In this document: one piece after another, positions 15,001 to 27,000 of the stretch
Position numbering within the stretch: position 1 is the first letter of the stretch
Layout: each line of letters begins with the position of its first letter
NCBI RefSeq assembly: GCF_018691265.1
Contig: NW_024881321.1
Location: 17,828,698 to 17,892,697 of the forward strand
Length of the DNA stretch: 64,000 nucleotides
Direction: 5' to 3'
Source: Tyto alba
Lineage: Eukaryota; Chordata; Aves; Strigiformes; Tytonidae
Translations under genes and position numbers: made by a program
Notes under the pieces: model-generated
Seen by the model: the letters and a program-made list of their open reading frames with translations, nothing else
The model's database searches: none
Told to the model about the DNA's origin: nothing

Positions 15001-18000
15001 GGATTTTTTTCTTAAATAGCCCATATTCCTCAGTGTTTCTTCTGAATAATCCATGGTCTTGTAAAGAAACATTTGTGTCTCAGGAGAATATAAAATCAAT
15101 TATATAACTGTTTCTAATATGATTTTTGTTTAGCTTAGCATTACAGAACAAGCATGTAAACTCCCCTGTAAAGGGAAAGAAGTTGCCTAAAAATCTTATC
15201 TATAGCTTTTTCTCCTTTACAGCCTATGCAGTAAAAGTATAAAAATGAGCGTACTAGAATCACATTAAATGTTTTGGACATTACACTTGGCTAGTCTTTG
15301 ACACATTTCATTGCCCTGTTGCTTAACATGTCAGTGTTTCAGATACATGCATCAATCGGATTTCTATACTTTACTGAGCAAATAACTAGTAAGGTATTAA
15401 TTAAGTATTATTCTGAATTGTTATTCCAGGTCTTAACCATAAAATCTGTATGAAGGAACTCTGATTCCTAGGATGAAACATAACTATAGAGGATATTCGC
15501 ACCCATAAAGCAGCCCATGAGTTAATTAACAAGTATATAAGAAATAACAAGTGAAAGTAACAAAATGTTTCTACAGTTTTGCATCCAACATCTCTACCAA
15601 CCAACTGCCATGAGGTGTTTTTTTTTTGTTTTTGTTTTGGTTTGTTTTTTTCATCTCTCCAATCCATAACGCTTCCAGTGCTGTTCTTGCACTATCTGTG
15701 TAAGAGACAGTAAGCAGCAGGCTCTAACCGTGTGTTTGCTCACTGTCATTTTAAGCAGGCTGATCATGACAGGTGACGGTTGAGTTCACACTCAACCTCT
15801 TTCCTTTAGGCAGAAGAGAAACTGATTTGGCTCATTTTTTTCTTTATCCGGCCAATAATTTGGGGGAAGAACATTGTAAGAACTTACAGTCCTTAAGACT
15901 GCCAACATTGATCAATATGGCTGAAGCTAGACAGTGAGCTAAAATTACTCAGAGAATTGATGTTGCATCAACCGACTTTGCTCAAGGAAGCACTCTAAAA
16001 ATGAAGTAATTGGGTGTGCAACAATGCTGTTAAATTTATTTAAGAAAAAAAAAAAATCTTGTGGAGGAAAAACTAATTGAAAAAATCTAATTCATTTAGG
16101 TTTTGCAGAGCTCCCTAACCTTTGGAAGTTTTGTTTTTGTAACTCCACTATTTTTTGATCACAGAAGTCACCATTGTGATAATCTAGCTTGACTTTTGCC
16201 TAACATAGGCCATAGAACTTAAATTTAGGTCTTCAGAGAGAGATAAATTATCACTAATTTTGGAAAGATTTTTTTGGGTGCTCTGATCTCACCATTTTTC
16301 TCATCTTTAAGCTCTGTATTTACCCATAGGTCTAGCAAAGTAATACTCTCAGGGTACTGTCCATTTTTAAACATGGATTAAACTGACATGGAGAATACTG
16401 TAAAGATTTTCTTTTTACCAGCTGCAGGAACACTAATTAGACTTACCAGTGCAGAAGTTGATTAGCTGGCAGATGTAGCCCAATTCAGTTTAAAAAACAT
16501 AGTCTCAGTTTCAATACATATTAATGCTGGTAATTGCAGTGTTGACAAAACAAGTAGGTCTGTGAGGAATGGGACTGATGAACCTTAACTTTCTAAGAAT
16601 TTGCATGTTGTGCAGGCTTTTGTTGCATGTAAGGGAAGTTCTAGTTAGAAACAAGGCTTTTCTTACAGTTGAACTATTCATAATGTCTCTCATTTGAGTG
16701 AATTCTGTGGTGTGCTGTTGGACACAAGCTTATGAAGCAGCTTCTGCCTCTGTGGAATACTTCCTTTGTCAGGTTCCTCTTCCCTGTCTGGCTGTTTATC
16801 TTCTTAGAAAAGCTTGGAAGAACTTAATGTCTCTCACAATTTCACTACCACCACCAAAACAGGCTTGAAATGCTGATCAAAGATCACAGTTGTGAAGGAA
16901 GGAGGAGGAAGAGGACTTTTTCAGACAGTGTGATGCATATACTTAATTTGCATGTTAAAAGCCTACCAAGGATAATGAATTATAAGGAAGAAAAGCACTA
17001 TTACTCTTTGAAATGTAATACAGACCCTTTACAACGCTGTGTTTAAATCAATAAGGAGTAATTACTTAAGCAAAATTTAAAAAGCCTCAAAAGGTGGTGA
17101 GGAAAAATGAGAGATATTAAGTACATTCTCTCTGAATATAATCTTAAAGCTATTATAACTCCTATATTGCCCATTTGGCTGGAAAAGTTGCACTTTCTGT
17201 TGTCACTTCAACATTCCCCCATCATGACTACAGAACTTACTGTATGGAAACTGTATAACAAAGGCCACAAAAGCTACGTTGGTTGGGAGGAGTTATTGCA
17301 TGCCCGTGGACTGACTCAACTGATCAGATGCAGAACATGTGTCAGGGCCTCTGATCCCAGGATTGTGCACGTGAGACGAAGGCCAGGACTAAAACTGTTA
17401 TATCTCCCTGTTTCCTAAGTTTCCAGTGATGTTGGTATGTAGGTAAAACTCAGATGATGTCTGTCCCAGTGCAGCTAGCATTTCTTTCTACACAGTGAAA
17501 CAACCTCAAAAAGGAGGAAAGAAGAAAGCCCCAGTCACAGCATAGTTTATCAGCTGACAGACAGGGAAGCTTCCAGAGGAAGGTGAGGCATGGACTTGAA
17601 CTTTCCACTGAGAAGATGCCCATGAATTTTTGTAACCACTAGCAAGTTAATAAGTAATAAATATTTATTAGAAAGAGATGGTCATGCAATACCAGATGCC
17701 ATTTTGTCCTGTCAGGTCTTTGGTGCAGTAGAATTGGACTGGGATGCTTTGCTGGATTGGGTTCCCCAAACAAGATGAGCAGACAGATCCCTGTTTCTAG
17801 AACCTGACAGGTTTGGACGTGAGCCAAATCATGAGCTACTCGGCACTATCAAACTTCTGCACTTTTAGGTATGTGCAAAAGCACAGCTCTTGGTGCCTGA
17901 TGAACTTTATAGGTGTTTCCTTTTAGAGCTTAGATTTAAATGGCTCTAGGCTTCAACAGCTGTATATAGGAATGAGGTTTGGATTGGGTCAGATAACTGC

Positions 18001-21000
18001 CTGAGCGTTGGGTTGGTTTGTTTTTTTTGACCTATTCCATGAAGCTTTTAACTTGTTTATTATGTATTTTTTTGCATTACAAACCATAAACAATGTGCTT
18101 ACTGATTTATATAACAATAACATTCAATTCTATTTCAGAGTTTTTGTTTTACCACTTCAAATATTTGATCTACTGGAATTTTCAGCACAGACATATGCTC
18201 CTGTGATCTTTTCATCTTGTGAAGTTAGTCTAATTCTCTCTTCTCTGCAGTTTCTAGCTGTTCATAAGTCTTGTTTGAATAGTGTCTCAAGTTATGATTC
18301 ATCTTCCACATTTTAAATTAAATGTGAAATGTATGGCTTTGTATCCTTTATTTGGAGATGTGTATTTAACATTAATTTCATATTAATACTGACATGTAAT
18401 TATTTTTTTTAAATAGCCAGTTGAAAACTTCAGTTGACGTAGCTTAATTTGTGCTTATTATTAAAGCAACACATGGAATTTTATGGCTCTTGCAAACTTG
18501 TTAATTAGACATAATCCATCATTAACTTTGCTTATTCCTATATACTGTTGAAATACGATAATACAAATGCAAAAGTGTATTTTCAGTGAGGAGGAAGTTT
18601 CTCTGTCTTGGCTGATCTCACTAGGGGACCCACTTGTACAGGAAATAAAGTATAAAAAGATTAAATGAATGGAATTTAAAATGAGGATAAATACTGACCT
18701 AGAAATATTAAAATATTAGTTGCCTTAAACTGAATTATAAGTTCCGTTTTGAGAACTTAGTCTTTTTTTGGTCTCATTACATTCAGGCAAGGGGTGTTTT
18801 TAATATATTCTCATTATTTTAGCAATATTAGCCAGAAAACAAAGATACAAGTACAGTCATTAAGACTGGTGATAGTGAAGAATAGTAGTAAAAAATGGTA
18901 ACAGAAGTAAAAAAGGCTTTATAAGAAAACATCTTTCAATATTCTGGTCATCCCTGTACTGTTAAACAAATCTTAAATTTGGTATTGCTCAAAGTCTTAT
19001 TAATGGTTTCATAGTAATTACACTAGGAGTGCTAAAAGATAGGTTTTTTTCAGAGCAAAAATACACAGTTTAACAGCTTCCAGTCAATGGAATGCATTAA
19101 AGCCAGACTAAATGCCTATTCTAAACAAATTTTTCAGTTTCATTTTTTAACTATTTCTAAGTAAACAGTTACCATAATGCAGATTCTAGGAAGACCAACA
19201 GTCATGTCTGTTTTGATAGCAGCAGCTTACAAAATTATAAAACATAATGTAGTGTGTATTGCTATTATTGTGAGCTGTCTAGTCAGCAAAACTCTGAAAT
19301 TTCTGCCCCACAGCAGGTTGTAATCTTACAGGTTCTTCCCTGCATAGGGAGGTCTGTGGACTGTGAAGACTTCTAGGAGCAGAGTTTTATCAGTCATCTT
19401 TTGGAAGTTTCTTAGGAAAGCTGATAATATATTGTTTTTAAAGCCATCTGATACATTATCTAAATGTAAAATGTCTCATTTTAAATCTCTCTTGAGAAAA
19501 ACAATCAGTAGTACAGATAAACTATAATAGCTGCTAAACTCTTGTAAGCTTTTCTGACTCATAGAAGTGTTGTCACTGCTAAATTCTTCTTTCTTCGTAT
19601 AGTTACATTTTGAGACTAGAGGTTTTTCTGGTTTTGTCCTCTTTTATGTGGAGCTTCTGAGATTTAGAGGTAGATCAGAATGCTTGAAAATCAGAAGCTA
19701 ATTGAAAAAGAACCAACTGTGACAAATGTGTGGAAAACTCTATTCTCCGGACAGGTTATGAGACTTGATAACACTCCTTATCTGTGAGTTCTACAGTTTC
19801 TACTGTACTTGATGCTTGTTCTTCGGGAAGAATTCCTATGCCTGTCTTTGTTCTTTAAGGTCAGCAATATGGGAGCAGAAAGAACCAATTCGTTGTCCCA
19901 CTCTTGATAGGAAAAGGAAAAAAAAAAATTGAACATGAAAGAAGCTGAATTGCTTCAAAAATACAAAGAAAGAAAATGGGTTTGACTGGCACTTATGCAT
20001 TGATTAAAAAGAATGAAAATACCTTTTTTCAGAGAATTTATCTAATGTTCAGTTTTTGAAGTCTACTAGAATCATTCCACTGAATGCATAATGTGGGGCA
20101 TACCTTAAGGAACTGCAGTTTCTATTCTGCTTGCATAATTTTAATGGATTCACAAGCAGCTGGCAGGTTTCAGTGCAGATAAGTGGGGTATCATAAGTAC
20201 GTTTGCTAGTGGAACTCTGCAGAGTTTGGTTCTAAGATGTGTACTGTTAACAACTGTCAGTGACATGGAAGACAACATAAAAACACACCCCAATACCTAT
20301 AGGCAGTGTGAAAAGATTGAGAGATAGTAAAGCACAAGACATCACAGGACAATCTGGATTAGCCTTTAGGTTAGCTTCAAACAAATGAGTATTTTTCTGA
20401 GGCCAAATACAAGCTCTGTAATTAGCACAAAAGATAAAGTTTATTTCCTGACAGAGGGTGAGGGGTTCTCTGAAAGACTGAGGATGACATTGGGGATTTT
20501 TATATATGCTGAGAGGAGGAAGTAGTGGTGGATGATAGGCTGAAGGTGATCTCCTGGTTTGACATCGTAGCCAGATGAACAAATGTAATCCATTGTTCCA
20601 TGTTCACATAACTGTTAAGCAGAACTAGAAAGGTTTCATTTTTGTTTAGAACTAGCATATTTAGTAAACCATATGAAAATGTTACATATTGTCTCTGTAG
20701 CTATAAACAGGATTTATTGAAATTTATATCTGTTCTTATTTATTTCAGTAGTAAAAAAAAGTGTTAAGCATGAATGTTTGCTTTTGTTTTATGAGTGTGT
20801 TGTGATCCAAACAAAACTTGAACTTGATTGGTCCTGTGGCCTGTGTGGGACAGAAGATCAAAACTAAATCATCACAATGGTCCTTTCTGGTCTTAATATA
20901 TTTACTGTAACTTTGTCAGTTGCAGCTGAGAGTCATTTTTAATACTTCTGTGGTCTTTCTTCTAATAGTAACAATTTGAATGGTTTAACATAGTCCTACT

Positions 21001-24000
21001 GCTTCCACGGATACTAAAGGGATCCTGAGTGTTAATGGCAATACTGCCACTGGCCTGCTATTTTAGAAGAATAGGTGAAAAACTTAGGAAGTTGCATACC
21101 TCACCACGGTAAGCTTCCCTTTTCCTTTGCTTTCCTTTTATGTTAGACATGGAACAGTAAAGAAACTCTGGGTTCTGTTAGAGTAGTTACTTGATCCATT
21201 TTAAATCCCAGAGTAGCACAACCTAGATTTCCCAAATTACCAAAGAACTGTTGCTTACAGTTTTTGTAGCTGTAGACAAAACTGATCACTGTGTTCTCGA
21301 CTATTCCTTCCATGAGATGATACTTAAATCCCCTCCCTCCTCACTTTCCAACAGTATGTCTCTTGAATGAGTCAGTTAACTTGTGTTCATATTATGAAGT
21401 TCACTGGGTGTGAATAACCTCTAGCTTATCGAGCAGTAAACTTCAGATTTGGACCATGTCTTTGCTTATTTTCATTGTCCTTTTGTCTTCTCATTCAAAT
21501 TCAACATGTTCTTGATTATTATGTATACGATTTGATCAGATAAAGGACAGTATAATAAATAGTGGACATCTTTGCAGTTGCCTTTTTAGATATGTTACTT
21601 CAAGTTTCAGTGGGCTAAGTATGTTCTTTTTTAATGTTTATGTAGTCGTCATCGTCCTCGCTGTCTTCACCACCATCCTCATCGCAGCCTCAGGTTAGCC
21701 ACAGCAGAACGAAGGCTTCACCATTGTGTCACTCTGCATCCCTCTCCTGGGCCAAACGTAATCATGTAGGTCCTGCAAAGGCTACCAGTCCGTCAATCCG
21801 TCTTCGTCGTTGGCGGCCCTTGATACGCCTTCCATCTGTTGGGCTTCATTCTGTTGTAAGTGTAGTCCATCTTCAGTCTTTTCTTACTCTGACACGACTG
21901 GCCTTCTGCCATGTAACTTCAGTCTTCAAGGCATCATTTTTTGTTGGGGTCTTTTCTCATCCATTCTTAGGATTTCTTTCTTCCTTTTTTTTTCCCTTTT
22001 TTTTTTTAATTTCACCCATGTCGGACAGCAAAAGTACATCACCCCACACTTTGTTGTCCAGGTATTTTTGATTCAGTACACGTGCCAAATCATTTTCAAA
22101 GCACAGATCAAGTTTGCCCTTCATGAAATGGCTTTTTTCTTTCTGCCATAGGCTCCACATCCAGCCTCTTCTTTTCACCTCATCTTCATGATCTTTCATT
22201 TGGATGTGAAAAACTAAGGGGCTTCTAATTCTTTGTCACATGATATTATTTCTTCTGTGTTTGAGACCTGGTTTATGTTCTCATATCCTAAAACTAGTCT
22301 CCTTTTCTTTCATTCTAAGTCTTGCTTAATGGTCCCTGGGTATTTCAATACAGATGAAATGTTTCCTGTAATTCCAAGGGGCTGGCTTACTTTCTCACTT
22401 GCCATCTGTTTCTTTCTCCAGTTTGTAGACAGACATTCTAATTAGAAAAGCTTGTCGTCAAGTACCATGCTTACACTTTTTTCCTTCGTCACCCATAGGG
22501 CACAAATATCTCTTGAAAATTATGAAAAAAATTAAATTCACAGAATAGCCAATGTGTCTAAACTGTCCCACGACCACCATCAGAAACATTAAAGAGTGGT
22601 TTAGTGGTATTTCATCCTGCTTTTAGGGAATGATCACACTTTTAGTACACATTAAAAAAGCCTTGGTATGTAGAAGTGAATTATCTTAAATGCAAAACTG
22701 GGGCAGTGATTTTGGTTTTATCATTCTTTGGTAGTGACCACATTTCACCTGTGTTACTAGAAATTCTTATTTGAGGTATGTGGATTTTTTAACTGAGGTG
22801 AAAGAACTATTCTGACCGTGGTCCAAATAATTTCCTTTTTCATACAGATCTGTCTTTCCAGATGTGGAAATACTTTTTAATATTTTATTTCTATTAAAAA
22901 TTCAAGTCCAAATACTTCCATTTCTCTATAGCTTTTATATTTTTATCCTGATAAGTATCTCAAGATGAGACCTATTCCTAGACTCTTTTCTCTTTATGTG
23001 AATAATAATTGCTATTATTAAATACCTAGTGCTCTTGTAATCTTCAGAACTATGGAACATTCTTGATGTTATCATTTGGAGCTACCAAATTTGGGATTTG
23101 AGGAGGCATAGAGTTCAGCAGAGTTAAGTTCTCCCCAACTCATGCTTCCTCCCCCCATTTCATATTTAACAATTAACACTGGCAAACATCTGGCATTTTA
23201 CCTGGGGACTTTTTGTTTGTTCAACAAAACTTGGAAAATTCTACATCATGTTTCTGTAATTTTAAACTGGAATTTTGTATTAATTTGACCTATATAAGCT
23301 TGTTGTTAACAACCAACTTACTGAGGAAGACTTGAACTTGAGTGTGCCTGCCTAGAACAAAAACATTTAATTGACCATGAGTTTATTTCAACACTAAATA
23401 TAGTATGATTAATCCAAAGATGTACGTTACAGCATAATCTATTGTGATTATAGTAGAAACCCACTGTTGGCAAGTAGAGAGTTTTATTTATTTCAGAAAA
23501 TTTCTAAAAACAACTCATCCATTAAAAGTGAGCATTTGCTTTGAAAATGTTCAAAAAATTCATTCAAAAAAATAAGTGCCCTTCAATACAACTGTCTGAC
23601 AAAACAGAAGCTTGCCACTCAAAATAGTTTTAAAATATTGCTTGTTAACTCTTCTGACTGTCTCCATATGAGAGAGTAAAGTTCTAAGTCCTATATGCAA
23701 AGACTTTTCACCGGATATAATATAGTCTGATATTTATTGGTAACTAAAATGTTGTTCTTGTCTTTACACTTTTGTATAACAGACTTTTCCAACAAGTTTC
23801 AAGAACACACAAACTACATGTAAATTAGTTCAATATGCAAAAAACCAGACAGCATTTTAGGCATTAAAGCTGTCTCAATTGGCTTGATGATAAATACTAC
23901 CTTGTCCTTCAAGTTTCATCCTGTCAATGCCCATCAACAACTATTACTAGTATTGCTTTGATCATTCTGCTAGACATACAAAGGGACTGAATTGGTCTCA

Positions 24001-27000
24001 GCATTGTATGAAAATGTTCTAGTATTGTTTTTATTAAGAAATCTATGCACTTAAATTTAAGGGGGGATGGAAACAATGGGAGGCTGTATTTATGCTCCTT
24101 AAATAAACCCACTTTCCCTACTTGAAAACATACCTTGAGTTTTGTGGTGGGTTGACCTTGGGTGGACACCAGGTGCCTGCCAAGCTGCTCTATCACTCTC
24201 TTCCTCAGCAAGAAAGAGGGGGAGAAAATAAAATGGAAGAAAACCTCATGGATCAAGATAAAAGTAGTTTAATAACGCAAAAGCAAAGGCCACGTGTGGA
24301 AGCAAATGAAAACAAAAGATTTATTCTCTACCTCCCATCAGAAGGTGATGTCCAGCCATTTCACTGGAAGTAGGGCTTCAATGTGTGTAGCAGTGGCTCT
24401 GGAAGACAAATGCTGTAATAATACCATGCCACACACACCCCCCTCCTTTCTCTTAGCTTTTATTGCTGAGCAGACATCATATGCTATGGAATAACCCTTT
24501 GGTTAGCTGAGGTCAGCTGTCCTGGATATCTTTCCCCCCAGCCTACTGGTGAGGGGAGAATGTTGGAGAGACAGCAGCTGATGCTGTGTCAGCACTGCTC
24601 AGCAGTAGCTAAAACACTGGTGTGTTATCAACACCTTTTTAGTTACCAATACAATAGAGGGCTGCTATGGGGAACATTAACTCTATCAGCGAGACCCAAT
24701 AGAATTTTTTAGAGTAGGTCTCCAGATGAGTTAAGAACATACAATAGAGAGAGGGGAAAAAAAAATTACTGTCCTGAAATGTTCTGTGCAAACCTGATAA
24801 ATTGCAGTAGGTGTGGCAAATTTTTAAGCTATAGGTAACAGCATGCTTCATTAGTAATGTTGACTTTTCCTCAATCCTTGTAATGATCTCTTGTTCTTCC
24901 AGCCAATCTGTTCTTTTAGTTTAGTGTCTCTGCTTGCCTTGAGAACATTTTGCTGCCTTTTATGTGTCAAGCTAATCTCCTAATTCTTTTTTCTCTCCTA
25001 CACTCCTCAAGCTGGAAAACATTCTCTTTGTTTTCTCCTGCTTACTTCTTGTGTCAGACTAAAGGTCCCATTCTTTAAAAAAAAACTAAGAAACACCAAT
25101 TTAGAGCAGTTACGGATCTAAAGGAAGTTTTGTGTTTGTATAAACATTCTGCATCCAGATACTCTGGTCATTGATAGACCACATCTCTGAATTTCCCTTC
25201 CTTGCTTGACATACTCTCATTCAAAATCGGGTGCTACTGTCCTGCAACTTGGAGTTATACCTCACCTGACACTTGCAGATTCTAGCTATAGTTGGGGACA
25301 TAGAGTTAATAAGCTTGAGATAGCTTGTCTACCATGACAGCATAGTAGAAAAATACACAAGCCAATGCTTAGCAAAGGAATTTCTTGTCTGTTCTTGAGT
25401 CAGCAGTCAAGACAGTCTCTCAGCACCTTTCTTACAGAAATTCTTTTTCAGTATTCTGGACAGGGGATACCTTAATCTAAATTAATCTTTGTATGTTCAG
25501 CTGTGAAACTCCAGAGCATTTCAAATATGGTACACTCACTGCAGTATACTGAGCATGAGTAGAGATGTAGCTGGTCTGTGAGAATGAGCTAGAAATATTC
25601 TTGCTGAAACTTGCGATCATCATTCTAGTGGTCTTTGTTTTAATTGCAGTATTTTAACTGGGATTCAAATGCCTTTCACAAGCCTACACAGTACATCTGC
25701 CCAAGCGTGTTCCATGCTTCAAAATGAAAATTACAGATTCCTAATCTACCCAATAGAAATTGTATCACTTTTTCCCCTTTACATCAAAATTTACTGAACC
25801 ATACTTAACGTTCTGTTGTGGAAACTTCATTTTTTAATATGTTTTTCTTTGGCTTCTTGTAACTCCTTGTGAGTGAAATTGTATAGTCAAACCCCTAAGG
25901 TTTTTTTCTTCTCTTAGACTTCAGTTACTTTTGTCATGATCTTTCAGTTGGATGAATCTGAAACTTGTTATTCTTCAAGGTTCTGCAAAATTGTCTTTTC
26001 TTTATCAGTCTTTGCTGCTCGTCTTCTACAACCTGACAGACTCTTGATGCCATTTTTTTGACTCAACACAAGTAGTGTTTTTTCTTTTCCCAGTCTCCCA
26101 GTCCTTTCCCTGTAATCAAAGCATTCTACTAAACTGTTTTTTGAGAATTCTTTCTTCACTCTCTTCTCTCAAGAGCAAGTGGAAAGAAATAATAAAAAGA
26201 CAAGATGTAGTAGGAGGAAGTTGCCTGAAGTCTGTCATCTAACATTGAACCTATTTTTATAATGTGGTCTTCCATAAATAAATTTTAAGCAGGATACAGT
26301 GAGGACTTGTTCAGTATGTCCGTGAGAGTATGACAATTTTACTTTTTTTCCCAGTTGTGTGTGTTTGTCCCAGAAATGTGGTTTCAGGGAAATTAAACCA
26401 GTTGCACGTCAAATTTGATGTACTGTTTTATTCTAAGTTAACAACATTTGAGGATCAAAACGTTTCAAATGCATGAAAATCAAATACTGACTTTTCGGGT
26501 AATGGTCTAAGTGTATTATCGAGATAAACTGTGTAGGTGATGAAAAATACTTTATTAGACCGGCTGATATGATTGGACAAACAGTGATATAAGGGTGTAC
26601 TGTTGAGTTTCTGAAGGTTAGTGCAAGAACAAGAAAGAAGACAGCTGCAGTTCATGAGAGGAGAGCAGCATGCAGAGGTGAAAGGTAAAACTAAGGCATT
26701 TATCAGAACAAGAGGGAGCAGAAAGGGTTATCATTTTTATAGTAAAAGCTTTGGGAAGTGCCATTTTAAAAATTAGACTGGAAATCCACTAATGAAGAAT
26801 AGAGGAAGAAATGTAGAGGTGCTGTTTTGATAACATGAAATAATGGGTATTGACCTCAGACAATTCAATTAAAATTGACTTTGCACAGCAATCAGCAGTT
26901 GTTTGTTATTTAATTTGAATGTCCAGGTTGGCAGAGAAGGCAGTCAAATCCTCTGAAAAATCAGGACTCAGTCATTTAGGTGCTTTTAATGTGTTATCCA

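Noticed and set aside
17107..17418. 103-residue ORF in the UCHL3 intron
   Set aside because: No recognisable domain, no promoter or splice context, and length within chance expectation for a 64-kb window.
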